Shown here in pieces: positions 10,501 through 18,167 of a stretch of DNA of 35,602 bases; position 1 is the first letter of the stretch, and each line of letters begins with the position of its first letter. A model generated the notes under the pieces. The model did no database searches. It was not told the DNA's origin and saw nothing but the letters and a program-made list of their open reading frames with translations. The stretch is taken from the NCBI GenBank assembly GCA_903919075.1, contig CAIXGR010000049.1, forward strand, positions 1 through 35,602, written 5' to 3'. This DNA is from an uncultured Bacteroidota bacterium. GTDB taxonomy: Bacteria; Bacteroidota; Bacteroidia; Chitinophagales; LD1. The position numbers and the translations under genes are program-made.

Positions 10501-11855
10501 GTATGACGGATGGAAGCTTACACTTATATGGTAACCTTACCGTTGAGGGTTCATACGACCAAACCGGAGGATTACTTGAATTGGCAGGAGATAGCCTGCA
10601 AGCAATTGACGGAATTACGGCGTATGATTTTGAAATGAATGGGAGTGGAGGTGTTGTTCTGAACGGTAATCTTACTATTACCGATACTTTAAAGCTACTC
10701 AATGGCACAATTAAAACCGGGGCGCATATAGTAGATGTTCATAACACGGATCCAGGTAAAGTTATCGGTGGAAACTCTTCTTCATATATATACGGTAAAA
10801 TTAGAAGAGCGGTTGCCGATACGGGTTTATATAAATTTCCAGTTGGCGATTCGGTGCAATATGAGCTAGCTGAAATTCATTTTACGGCTAATCCCGGCAA
10901 AGCGAATAATGGTATTGATTCGTTAATTGCATTTTATACTACAGGTGATAGCGGATGTACAGGTGTTTCTGGGGCCAATGTTATGGTAAATGGTTCGGTG
11001 CTTGCTGGCCTGTTGAATGCCGGTTATTGGACGATACACCCCGATACTAATATATATAGTGGAGTAGCTTATGATGTAACACTTAATGAAAAGGGATATA
11101 CTAATGGCCCGTCTAATCCTCATACCCTTGCTGTTATTAAAAGGCCTTCGTGCGATTCGACGTGGATATCTGCAGGTATACATAATAATATCACGCAATC
11201 TATAACAGGCGCAACGGCAACTGCTGTGTGCTCGCAACTTTATTCGTTTTCGGATTTTGGAATTGGCTTTAGCGGTGGCGATAATGCTTTACCTGTTGAA
11301 ATGCTTTACGTTGAAGTTAATGCAATAGATAATTTGTACCTGCAAATAAAGTGGGGCACAGCCATTGAAATTAATAATAGTGGTTTTGCTGTTGAACGTA
11401 GCCAAGATGCCCAAAGCTGGAATTCGATAGCGTGGGTTGCAGGTAGTGGAAATTCGGGGCAACAATCAGATTATACATTTAACGATTTAACTGCGGCTTT
11501 TGATGTTCAATATTATTACCGGATGAAGCAGGTTGATTATAATGGCAACTATAAATATACAGGTATAGTTAGTGCATCATTAAAAGGCAATCAGGTTTTT
11601 GCCATCAGCGATTTTGTTCCCAATCCGGCATCGTCATCGGCACAACTAATAATAACGGCATCATCCGACCAGCAGGTAACAATTGAATTGTATGATATCA
11701 TTGGCCCAAAAGTAAGCGCCAATAAATATGGAATTATTCATGGCTCGGGAAATAGGATAGAGTTTAATCTTCAAAATCTTGCCACCGGAACATACTCTGC
11801 AAGAATATTAACTGATGCGGGCATATATACTAAACGACTAGTTATTAGTAAATAA
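4521..11855 (+). CDS. Giant T9SS-secreted adhesin-like protein with DUF2341, SprB and tandem 420-residue repeats
   Basis: This 2444-residue protein has an N-terminal hydrophobic export signal (about 1-27). A DUF2341-type beta-sandwich follows (about 30-330; motifs DLRFYDS, ADTANSV, VDWVRVR), then one SprB-type repeat (about 336-418) and an Ig-like domain (about 419-500). Residues 502-1762 are three tandem units of 420-421 residues, and a fourth, partial unit runs to about 1850. Each unit holds an Ig-like block starting GGPDTVCQ, a PKD-like block, a jelly-roll-like block from GGELV to NDFALDDISF, and another Ig-like block with WSGP. After the repeats comes a probable beta-helix-like segment (SDWNNIQNWC onward). 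The C-terminus (about 2370-2444: FVPNPASSSAQL ... TKRLVISK) is a T9SS type A sorting domain, so the protein should be exported across the outer membrane and cleaved or anchored there. The jelly-roll resembles carbohydrate-binding folds, but ligand binding is only inferred. No catalytic motif was seen. Confidence 0.9.
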   Translation: MRLNLFRAKFFAAYISLSLSVLQGYAALFGPGLSWQYVRQINLSTTTPASGFQIQVTLTTAALGTPYSNVGSTGSDLRFYDSNNDACSYWIESWDNSGTSTVWVNVPDSGISSVFMFYGNTTATSTSNGKNTFDFFDDFSGSGIASNWVTNTVAGTISVTAGNVTLANINAGYLYMYSAFTPAPVSNSFIVETKHYEGAYFRNRFYVTYAADTANSVITTNTSGSPTGFDYGYFPAAGSGTYQSASVYWNGFQSASLNANTDYLTTWEITDGSSYNWNTYTYPAMASVYSNTTTVTPTLRYLVIAVSENASTSTVVDWVRVRQNNASVPVASVGAECNNNFSAGISAQTNVSCNGQSTGSAVAAYTGGGSPHTYIWTNAATTDTITGLAAGTYVVTITEGCAGLTVTDTVIITQPPLPVATSNGPVCIDSTVDLYTSGGTAYAWSGPNGFASGSQNPSISTATFAAGGTYTVTVTNAAGCSTSASASTSVSVNASAATATAGGPDTVCQTPTPSAFVLSGASVGGGATTGAWSITSGGGTLSSISQTGSPELVTYTAAPNYTGTVVLTLTTNIVGGCTGVSNARTITVITAPVGAINAGCVGGGRYTLTSSSFPSYIWSDTAASTTQSVNVGQAGVYTVTVTGTNTCTASASYDLGGELVANGNFSAGNTGFTTGSAYNYYTTIGAQMDANNYAIGPDANAYHNFFFGGDHTNPGTGNLLIVNASTTSSDAWLETVTVSPNTNYYFSSWGMSMNQVPPYAQVQLSVNGTVVSTGQLPAGANNTGGPFVWYRIYGIWNSGSSTTANLSISDLSLVDGGNDFALDDISFSVLPPVSISLADSSSSVVCAGNTISLFSNATGGYLPLAYAWSGPSSYADTAQNPTIASVKLSMAGSYNITVTDNANCTASATTSVLIDSLTVTAGGPDTVCQTPTPSPITLSGASVGGGATTGAWSITSGGGTLSNTSQTGSPELVTYTPAANYSGTVVLTLTTSSSAGGCIAISDTRTVTVIAAPVPTIALGCADSGSYTLTSSSFPSYIWNNISASSTQSITVAQAGIYVVIATGTNTCTAAISYNLGGELVTNGDFSAGNTGFTTGSAYNYYTTTGGEMGANNYAIGSNANVYHDLFFGTDHTKPGAGNLLIVNASTTNSEAWQETVTVNPNTTYYFSAWAMSMNSYPPFAQVQLSVNGTAAGMGQLPSGANSTGGPFTWYRVNGIWNSGASTTANLSIKDLDLTDGGNDFALDDISFSLLPPFAVSVADTESHVFCADNTIHLNATPTGGYSPLNFSWSGPLSFASTSQNPDITNSRVYLAGNYSVTVTDYANCTTSAMVAITVDSLTIVSGGPDTVCQAPTPSAFVLSGASVGGGATTGAWSITSGGGTLSSTSQTSSPELVTYTPAANFTGNVVLTLTTNSVGGCTPISSTRAVNVIAAPVITIDASCGGGGSYTLNANTFPSYIWNNIGASTTQSITSAQAGIYTVTVTGNNSCTAASSYNLGGELVANGDFSAGNTGFTTGSAYSYYATTGGQMSANHYAIGPDANTYHNLFYGTDHTNPGGGNLLIVNASTTSSDAWQETVTVSSNTTYYFSAWAMSMNQVAPYAQVQLSVNGTAITSSQLPAGPNSTGGPFTWYRIYGTWNSGASTTANLSITDLSLVDAGNDFALDDISFSVLPPFTMSVDDSSGSLFCAGSTINLTSTPIGGYLPLSYSWSGPSSYNATAQNPSIANAKVAMAGNYNITVTDNANCTASATTSVTIDSLIVTPGGPDNVCQSSSPSAITLSGVGIGGGATMGAWSIISGGGILSSIDLTTTANAVTYTPASNYSGTVTLTLTTDSSSVCIAANAQRTINVNALPVPVITTNSPACTCGNLTLTASPDGMAIYSWSGPAGYTANIQSPFIVSPSPVSSESFSVMVTDSNGCTDSASVNVSVITATPGQWKGSANSDWNNIQNWCSFIPTSTTDVTIPTSTPYPPVITSGASATCHNLDIQSGSTFSMTDGSLHLYGNLTVEGSYDQTGGLLELAGDSLQAIDGITAYDFEMNGSGGVVLNGNLTITDTLKLLNGTIKTGAHIVDVHNTDPGKVIGGNSSSYIYGKIRRAVADTGLYKFPVGDSVQYELAEIHFTANPGKANNGIDSLIAFYTTGDSGCTGVSGANVMVNGSVLAGLLNAGYWTIHPDTNIYSGVAYDVTLNEKGYTNGPSNPHTLAVIKRPSCDSTWISAGIHNNITQSITGATATAVCSQLYSFSDFGIGFSGGDNALPVEMLYVEVNAIDNLYLQIKWGTAIEINNSGFAVERSQDAQSWNSIAWVAGSGNSGQQSDYTFNDLTAAFDVQYYYRMKQVDYNGNYKYTGIVSASLKGNQVFAISDFVPNPASSSAQLIITASSDQQVTIELYDIIGPKVSANKYGIIHGSGNRIEFNLQNLATGTYSARILTDAGIYTKRLVISK
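6024..10080 (+). repeat. Intragenic tandem array: three complete 1.26-kb units plus a partial fourth
   Basis: The GGPDTVC/GGPDNVC codons recur at 6024, 7284, 8547 and 9807, giving periods of 1260, 1263 and 1260 nt, always in frame (420, 421, 420 residues). Three units are complete. The fourth keeps only the first Ig-like block and then diverges (end approximate). Long stretches of residues are identical between units, yet the underlying DNA differs at many third codon positions. Confidence 0.9.
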
Positions 11856-11905
11856 TTACGCTGGTATTTTAGTTTAAATAATTTATAATTTTTTATGAGT
11901 GCCTT

Positions 11906-11938
11906 TTTGTTAGTGCCCTAAAATTCCCTCTATCTTTA
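11906..11938 (+). promoter_or_regulatory. Probable Bacteroidota promoter of the DUF1761 gene
   Basis: TTTG (11906-11909) is followed after 21 nt by TATCTTTA (11931-11938), one mismatch from the -7 consensus TAnnTTTG. The start codon lies 18 nt further on. The spacing fits the known Bacteroidota TTTG/TAnnTTTG promoter. Confidence 0.45.
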
Positions 11939-11956
11939 GTTTCAAAAATAAAATTT

Positions 11957-12481
11957 ATGGAAACAAAATATTTAGTTAATCTGGGTGCTGCCTTTATTCC
12001 TTTGCTTGTAGGTTATATCTGGTACCACCCTAAATTTTTGGGCTCGGTAATTAAATCTGCCAATGGTGTAACTGATGAAAATGCTAAAATGGGTCATGCC
12101 CTTTGGGTTTATCCTCTGGCATATATATGTAGTTATTTTATTGCCGGTTCATTGGCTCCGGTAGTAATACATCAGTTTGGATTGCACTCGATGCTAGCCG
12201 ACCAGCCAGATGTGCATGTGGCAGGAACTGCACTCAATACTACGGCTCAGGGGTTGTTGGATAAATACGGCGATAGCTTTCGGACTTTCAAACATGGGGC
12301 TTTTCACGGATACCGGTTGGGCCTTTATTTAGTAATACCTATTCTTGCGGTGATAACTATTTTCGAAAAGAAAAAATGGACTTACCTGGCCATACACGCC
12401 GGTTACTGGATAGTTTGTTTGGCCTTAATGGGCGGGGTTGTTTGCGCTTATATGCCAACGCATATTCAGTTGGCGAAATAA
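11957..12481 (+). CDS. DUF1761 family integral membrane protein
   Basis: This 174-residue protein has four likely transmembrane segments (about 7-25, 48-68, 120-138, 143-166). The motif YIWYHPKFLGS just after the first segment is the hallmark of DUF1761, a small inner-membrane family of unknown function; the length is typical. It stands alone between the giant adhesin gene and a convergent gene, with its own promoter-like sequence upstream. The start ATG follows an A-rich stretch, as is usual in Bacteroidota. No function should be assumed. Confidence 0.8.
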   Translation: METKYLVNLGAAFIPLLVGYIWYHPKFLGSVIKSANGVTDENAKMGHALWVYPLAYICSYFIAGSLAPVVIHQFGLHSMLADQPDVHVAGTALNTTAQGLLDKYGDSFRTFKHGAFHGYRLGLYLVIPILAVITIFEKKKWTYLAIHAGYWIVCLALMGGVVCAYMPTHIQLAK

Positions 12482-12506
12482 GTTTAACTACGCTGTGATT
12501 GCAGCA

Positions 12507-15167
12507 TTATCTAGTTATCAATATTTTCTTAATTGCTGTTTCGCCCGCCTGGTTCAATTCTATAAAGTAGATGCCCGATGGTAAATGCGAAACATTGATT
12601 TGTGTGTAGATGCTAGAAATATTTTGAACAAGCGCATTTTGTCCTATAGCATTTATTAATCTCAAAGTAGTTTCGTTGTCCACGTTATCAAGTTGCAGAG
12701 AAATCTGGTTGCTTGAAGGGTTTGGAAATACATTGAAAGAAATAGTATTGCTGCTGCTTTCCTGAATAGGGATAGTTTCCGACCGGATGCCATGGTTTAT
12801 TACACAGGCATTAAGTGTGCCACCTAAACCGGCAAAATCCTGTGCAAATGACTGGTAGTAAATATTTGCGATTGTTGCGTTGTGAATGATAAGTGTGTTT
12901 TCATCATTCTTTGTATCGGCAGAAACAGTCCAGTTGTGCGAACCGGTTTCAACCAATGGGTCTGATGAAAGATTGCATGGGTCAACTATCATATATTTAT
13001 TGTGATAAATAGATGTACCGCGTTTGTAGTCTTCCAACATGGTTCCTAAAGCACCAGCCAATAAAGGGTATGCTGCGTACGAGTTACTATATTGGTCGAT
13101 GATACCTGCGGTATATACGCCTGCATTTTTTCTGCTAATAATTGAATCTGCATCAGGTACATCGGTAAAAGTATAAACCCCAAAGAAAAGCTGCGAGTTA
13201 GCACTGTTGATAGCATTTATAATATGCGAATTTGTTGCATCGGAAGGGCTGAAATAACATTCAACCAGGCTGCTATCAATAGTAAAAGTATGTTGTGTAA
13301 TATCTGATTTATAAGGCCCGAATTTAGAAGTCGCGGCTTTGAAAACCATGCCGGTATCGCCCCACATTTGATTAAATTCGGCAGTATAAGCACCGGCAAG
13401 ATTTTTATCCTGAATAATAATTACGTTGTTATAATCTGAATCAATTTGCTGTTGTTCCCAAACTAAAGAACCTGTCCATACAATGGGGTCATTACTGTTT
13501 GTGGAATGGTCGTCAATAACCATAAATTTATTGTGCATTAACCCGTAAGCGCTTGTAGTAGGGCTTGCTACAGTTGGAATAGCTGCATTGAATAACGATA
13601 AGCCAGAATTAGAGCCACCTCCGTTATATATCCATCTTATTTTTACGCCACGTGCATATGCATTATTAACTGCGGTGGCAATAGTTGAGAATTTTGAAGT
13701 TTGGATGTAATTATATTGGGCAACATCTATAGTATATTTTGCACGATTGATATATGCTATCAAAGTATCGTCGAGCGCTTGGTTGGCAAAAATGGCTTGC
13801 TGGTTGGTCGCAAGGATAGTATCTACCGGTCGGGTAAAATAAACTTTTATATGGCCGGCTGCCGGTGCATTTGCTGCTGTAGTTGTAAATGTTGAAAATG
13901 CAGAGAAGCTACTTGAACCACCGGAGCATACAGCTTGTACTTGCCACTGGTAAGAGGTAGCACTGTTCAACCCGGGTAGAGATAAAGTATTAATATCTGA
14001 TGTTACGGTTGTCCAAGTACTTGCTCCAGTTATTTTGTATTGAATGTTATAAATGTTTGCTCCCGAAATTGCAGACCAGGTTAATGTTGCAGAAGAACTG
14101 GTAATGTTATTTGCCCCAAGTACGCTTGGTGAAAGAACACCAATTGCAGCCGAAGCAGTTGCTGTACAAACCTGTGCATCAGTTATTGTTACGCTATAGT
14201 TACCAATAGGTAAAGATGCAGCTGAGCTTGCATTTTGGGCGGGATTGGAGTTCCATAAATAAGTATAAGGTGTTGTGCCGCCCGAGGCTGTTACTGAGGC
14301 ACCACCGGTGCTGCCACTACAGGTTGTATTAGTTTGAGAACCGATTGCAGCAGATAATATTGAAGGTTGGCTAATAATTGCGCTGGCAGTTGTCGAACAA
14401 CCACCGGTTGCAGCAACGGTTAAAGTATAGATACCGGCACTAAGGTTGCCTATATTTTGTATGGCAGCGCCATTGCTCCAATGATATGTGAAAGGGCTTG
14501 AACCGCCAGTAACTGTTAATGAAATAGCTCCGGTGTTTCCTCCGTTACATTTTACGTTGGTAACTGCTGTAGCTAAAGTGGGTGGCGTGCAGCCTGCAAT
14601 TACAGTACCGTTAATTTTGAGATTTAAGATTTGCTCATTGCCCGAAGTGCCGCTTGCTTTAAATCCATAAATTCTGAATTTTAAAGTAGCAGGTGAACTA
14701 ACCGAAGTAGTGGTTGCCCAAGTAAGAGTTGAACCTGCCCCGCAGGCCACATTGGGATTGTTTTGATTGGTGGTTTGCGAAATCCAAGTGCTTCCTCCGG
14801 TGATGCTATAAGCAAACCGAATAGCGGCAGGGCCGGTACTTGATCGTCTTAAATCTGCTGAAAAGCCAGTAACATTTATAGTAGTTCCTGGATTGGGAGT
14901 TACGGAAACCTCAATCGCTGCGAGGGAGGTTGAATATGTTCCGGTGCTAGTAAAGCCCGACGAACTAAAACCTGTGCCGCACGGACTGCCAGAAGCACCA
15001 GCGCCATTTACCCTGGTAAGTGGGGTAGCTGTAACATTGGCATTAATGGTATTAAGAGCGCCAGATGTAGCGGTAGTATAAGAAACTATCTGAGCATAGC
15101 TAAAGTTGATTTCTGCCGTGGCAACAAATATTAGTAGAAAAAGTGCTTTGGTAATGCGTAAATTCAT
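12507..15167 (-). CDS. T9SS-secreted phospholipase D-like protein with SprB repeats and FN3-like domain
   Basis: The 886-residue protein starts with a signal peptide cleaved after about A25 (SYA|Q). An unassigned beta-rich domain follows (26-190), then two SprB-like repeats (about 191-345), an FN3-like domain (about 350-430, with TSYQWQVQAVC), and two PLD half-domains. The first HKD motif is H545-N-K547-FMVI-D552 followed by G566-S567; the second is H722-N-K724-YMIV-D729 followed by G742-S743. Both therefore keep the HxKx4D...GS catalytic set of the phospholipase D superfamily, whose members cleave phosphodiester bonds in lipids or nucleic acids. The C-terminus (about 805-886: FNVFPNPSSNQISL ... 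IKKILITR) is a T9SS type A sorting domain, so it should act outside the cell or on its surface. Substrate (phospholipid, DNA or RNA) cannot be told from sequence. It is a single-gene unit with a promoter-like box upstream. Confidence 0.9.
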   Translation of the reverse strand: MNLRITKALFLLIFVATAEINFSYAQIVSYTTATSGALNTINANVTATPLTRVNGAGASGSPCGTGFSSSGFTSTGTYSTSLAAIEVSVTPNPGTTINVTGFSADLRRSSTGPAAIRFAYSITGGSTWISQTTNQNNPNVACGAGSTLTWATTTSVSSPATLKFRIYGFKASGTSGNEQILNLKINGTVIAGCTPPTLATAVTNVKCNGGNTGAISLTVTGGSSPFTYHWSNGAAIQNIGNLSAGIYTLTVAATGGCSTTASAIISQPSILSAAIGSQTNTTCSGSTGGASVTASGGTTPYTYLWNSNPAQNASSAASLPIGNYSVTITDAQVCTATASAAIGVLSPSVLGANNITSSSATLTWSAISGANIYNIQYKITGASTWTTVTSDINTLSLPGLNSATSYQWQVQAVCSGGSSSFSAFSTFTTTAANAPAAGHIKVYFTRPVDTILATNQQAIFANQALDDTLIAYINRAKYTIDVAQYNYIQTSKFSTIATAVNNAYARGVKIRWIYNGGGSNSGLSLFNAAIPTVASPTTSAYGLMHNKFMVIDDHSTNSNDPIVWTGSLVWEQQQIDSDYNNVIIIQDKNLAGAYTAEFNQMWGDTGMVFKAATSKFGPYKSDITQHTFTIDSSLVECYFSPSDATNSHIINAINSANSQLFFGVYTFTDVPDADSIISRKNAGVYTAGIIDQYSNSYAAYPLLAGALGTMLEDYKRGTSIYHNKYMIVDPCNLSSDPLVETGSHNWTVSADTKNDENTLIIHNATIANIYYQSFAQDFAGLGGTLNACVINHGIRSETIPIQESSSNTISFNVFPNPSSNQISLQLDNVDNETTLRLINAIGQNALVQNISSIYTQINVSHLPSGIYFIELNQAGETAIKKILITR

Positions 15168-15205
15168 GGTTATAACATTTATTACTTAATAGTTTTTATA
15201 CTGAC

Positions 15206-15213
15206 CAAATATA
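15206..15213 (-). promoter_or_regulatory. -7 box upstream of the PLD gene
   Basis: On the minus strand this reads TATATTTG, a perfect match to TAnnTTTG, 38 nt before the ATG of the secreted PLD gene. No clear TTTG at the -33 position was found. Confidence 0.45.
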
Positions 15214-15451
15214 TATTCTTTTAAGCATTTAAATATGGGGAAGATGATGGTTCATTGTAGAGCCTTAATAAGCTAAAGTTGAGCCTTTGTACATAGTTAA
15301 AAATGAACTTTTTAGAAATTAGAAAAGCGAAGGATTTTTTAGATTTATGAACTCTCTTAAAAGTATGAAAGAATACAGCCGGTATAGTTATTTTTTAAGT
15401 GCTTCGCTCTTTTAATAAAAATCCACGCTACCTTTTTTATTTTCACTCAGT

Positions 15452-17998
15452 ATGTATCGCTTTGTTTTACTTTTCTTTTTGCTATTTGGTGTGCAATTAT
15501 GTTTCGCATATACCATACGTGGTAATATATATGGAGCGAATAATGAAAAGCTGCCATACGCCAATTTATATGTAAAGGGTACGAGCAATGGCACTTCGGC
15601 AAATTCGGAGGGAGAATACCATTTTGAGTTGCCTGCAGGGAGTTATGAAATTGTGTTTCAGCATTTGGGATATGCACAACACATTGAAAAGGTTGATTTG
15701 CGAAATGATATTGATTTGAATGTTAATCTTGAGCAGTTGCAATATCAGGTGCATGATGTGGTAGTGAATGGTAATGAAGACCCAGCTATTGCGGTGATAA
15801 GAAAAGCTATTGCGCGACGCAAATATTTTTTAAATGTGGTTGAAAGTTATTCATGCGATGCTTATGTGAAAGGAATGCAACGGATACTCGAAGCACCGGA
15901 TAGAATATTGGGACGGAAGATTAATCGCACCGGTATACTTACAGGTCCTAATAATTCAGGCATTTTATATCTCAGCGAATCGCAATCGAAACTTTATTAT
16001 AAGAAGCCTAATAAGTTTCATGAAACAATTTATTCATCTAAAGTTAGTGGCAGCTCTAATGGATTTACTTTTAATTCGGCTGAAGATTTTTATTTTAATT
16101 TTTATGAGCGTAATATTACTATTCCCTTTATAGCGCAACGACCTTTTATTTCGCCTCTTTCAGAAAATACTTTTTTTTATTATAATTTTAAAATGCTGGG
16201 TGCTTATCAAGAAGATGGCAGGTTAATCAATAAAATATTAGTTACCCCTAAGCGAAAATCTGACCCTTGTTTTAACGGCATTTTGAGTATTGTTGATGAT
16301 ACGTGGAACATTCACTCGTTAGAATTATACCTTACTAAAAAAAATGGAATTGAATATGTGGACACACTAAAAGTAACGCAGTATTTTATTCCGGTTAAGG
16401 ATGATATATGGTTGCCATCGCAACAGCGGTATGATGTTAAGGCTGGTTTTCTTGGAATAAAGGGTGATGGATATTATCTGGGTATTTTCAAAAATTATCA
16501 GGTTAATAGCGGTTTTAGTACACAGTCAGTGGTTGCAAAAAATGACTCGATTAAGAATGCAAAAGGTACTGAGCGGCAAAAGAAGAAAGAGGAGAAGAAA
16601 ATTGAAAAGCAAATATTTACTCCTGAAATAATAAAGATTGATGATGATGCAAACAAGAGAGATAAAACATATTGGGATAGCATTCGCCCAATTCCGCTTA
16701 CAAAATTGGAAGGAGAGGACTACCATCAAAAAGACAGTATTCAGGTAATACGTAATTCGAAAGAGTTCAAAGATTCAACCGATAAAAAAGTTAATGCACC
16801 TAGTTTACTCTCGATTATTCTTGGCTATAAAGTATATAAACAGTATAAGAAAATACAAATAGGATTTCCATCGCTTTTAAATATTGTAAATTTTAATACA
16901 GTAGAAGGGGCGAACATTCATTTAAAATTCAGCATCAGAAAAGATTTTAAAAAGCAAAGAAGGATTTCTTTTGTACCGGTGGTAAGGTATGGCTTTACAA
17001 ACAAGCATTTTAATGCTATGGCTACACTTACTTTTAGAAATAGCGAGGTGCACGAAGAGGATTTTGCATTGAGTGGTGGTAAATACATTAGCCAGATTAA
17101 TCAACTGCAACCACAAACGGAGTTAGGAAATACTTTGCAGAGTTTGGTGCTACGAAATAATTTCATGAAAATTTTTGAGCAGTATTTTGTGAAGCTCACC
17201 TACTCGCGCGAATTGATTAATGGCCTTGACGGTTCAATTTCGGTTAACTATGCGCAGCGCTATGCTTTGGCTAATGCTACGGCTGTTTCAATTTTCTCGA
17301 ATCAAAAAAATCAGTATACAGACAATGGGGTGGATATTCCTGGTGTGACGAATGAAAATGTTTCGAGGCGTAATATTTTTTCGGTTGATGTTAACTTCCA
17401 TATTACGTTTGGCGCTAAGTATGTTTCCCGCCCGGATATGAGGATAAGAGAGGAGTCGAAATACCCCGAACTTTCTCTGGTTTACAAAAAAGCAATTCCA
17501 ATTTCCGGCGTTAGCGATCAAAACTTCGATTTTCTCGAAGCCCATTTACAGGGTTATATTGCGTGTGGATTATTGGGAACCTTGCGTTATAATTTGGGTG
17601 GTGGCGGTTTTCCGAATCATACAGCAATTGATTATCCTGACTACAAACATTTTTACGGCAATTTTTTAAATCTGGATGGCGGCGATTTGTTAGGCTTTTA
17701 TTTAATTCAGTATTACCGGAACAGTACCGACTTATATTTTGCGGAGGCCCATATTGAGCACCATTTCGGAGGATTTATTTTTAATAAGATTCCGGGAATA
17801 CGAAAGTTGAAGCTGGATGAAGTGGTTGGTTTTCATTTTCTATATACACCGGTGCGCGGACAATATTTTCAAATTAACGCAGGTATAGCCAATATTTTAA
17901 AAATAGTACGTGTTGATTTTGTGGCTGGCTTTATGGGGCAAACTGTCCATCAGTACGGAGCGAGGGTTGCTATTCCGCTTAATGGCCTGAGGAGGTAA
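15452..17998 (+). CDS. DUF5686 outer-membrane protein with carboxypeptidase-regulatory-like domain
   Basis: This 848-residue protein has a signal peptide (about 1-19, ending CFA). A carboxypeptidase-regulatory-like beta-sandwich follows at about 21-105 (IRGNIYGANNEKLPYANLYV; SEGEYHFELPAGSYEIVF). The rest is DUF5686, with alternating aromatic strands predicting an outer-membrane beta-barrel in the C-terminal half. A charged, lysine-rich stretch near 370-400 breaks the middle. This combination is common in Bacteroidota and resembles TonB-receptor N-terminal architecture, but no TonB plug is visible and the function is unknown. It is monocistronic, followed by a strong hairpin. TACCTTTT at 15429-15436 is a weak -7 candidate. 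Confidence 0.85.
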   Translation: MYRFVLLFFLLFGVQLCFAYTIRGNIYGANNEKLPYANLYVKGTSNGTSANSEGEYHFELPAGSYEIVFQHLGYAQHIEKVDLRNDIDLNVNLEQLQYQVHDVVVNGNEDPAIAVIRKAIARRKYFLNVVESYSCDAYVKGMQRILEAPDRILGRKINRTGILTGPNNSGILYLSESQSKLYYKKPNKFHETIYSSKVSGSSNGFTFNSAEDFYFNFYERNITIPFIAQRPFISPLSENTFFYYNFKMLGAYQEDGRLINKILVTPKRKSDPCFNGILSIVDDTWNIHSLELYLTKKNGIEYVDTLKVTQYFIPVKDDIWLPSQQRYDVKAGFLGIKGDGYYLGIFKNYQVNSGFSTQSVVAKNDSIKNAKGTERQKKKEEKKIEKQIFTPEIIKIDDDANKRDKTYWDSIRPIPLTKLEGEDYHQKDSIQVIRNSKEFKDSTDKKVNAPSLLSIILGYKVYKQYKKIQIGFPSLLNIVNFNTVEGANIHLKFSIRKDFKKQRRISFVPVVRYGFTNKHFNAMATLTFRNSEVHEEDFALSGGKYISQINQLQPQTELGNTLQSLVLRNNFMKIFEQYFVKLTYSRELINGLDGSISVNYAQRYALANATAVSIFSNQKNQYTDNGVDIPGVTNENVSRRNIFSVDVNFHITFGAKYVSRPDMRIREESKYPELSLVYKKAIPISGVSDQNFDFLEAHLQGYIACGLLGTLRYNLGGGGFPNHTAIDYPDYKHFYGNFLNLDGGDLLGFYLIQYYRNSTDLYFAEAHIEHHFGGFIFNKIPGIRKLKLDEVVGFHFLYTPVRGQYFQINAGIANILKIVRVDFVAGFMGQTVHQYGARVAIPLNGLRR

Positions 17999-18036
17999 GA
18001 CCTCAATTTTTTTTTGCTGCTCCGCACACCCTCTAA

Positions 18037-18050
18037 CTCCCTAAAGGGAG
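18037..18050. repeat. Short palindrome in a CCCTCTAA...AGGGAGAA context
   Basis: CTCCC-TAAA-GGGAG forms a perfect 5-bp stem with a 4-base loop just after the DUF5686 stop codon. The flanks (CCCTCTAA, AGGGAGAA) look like a dispersed intergenic repeat that I recall from Bacteroidota genomes. Only one copy is in this window, so its repeat status is inferred. Confidence 0.35.
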
Positions 18051-18095
18051 AACCGGCTTCCCTGCAAAAAAACTTTTCAATAATCGACATTTTTC

Positions 18096-18142
18096 ATAAA
18101 AAAACCTCTCAAAAGTTTAGCGCTTCTGAGAGGTTTTTTTAT
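18096..18142. terminator. Bidirectional intrinsic terminator between convergent genes
   Basis: A perfect 16-bp stem (18096-18111 with 18127-18142) closes a 15-nt loop. It is flanked by seven A on the left arm and seven T on the right arm, so either strand gives a hairpin with a U tract. It sits between the rightward DUF5686 gene and the leftward uridine phosphorylase gene. Confidence 0.85.
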
Positions 18143-18167
18143 GATTAAAAGAATATATCAATGGCTT

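Noticed and set aside
4521-11855. Enzymatic function for the giant protein
   Set aside because: All blocks are beta-sandwich or repeat-like with no conserved catalytic residues visible.
13701-13895. Open frames on the plus strand inside the PLD gene
   Set aside because: They lie opposite a long coding sequence with strong domain support and show no domain of their own.
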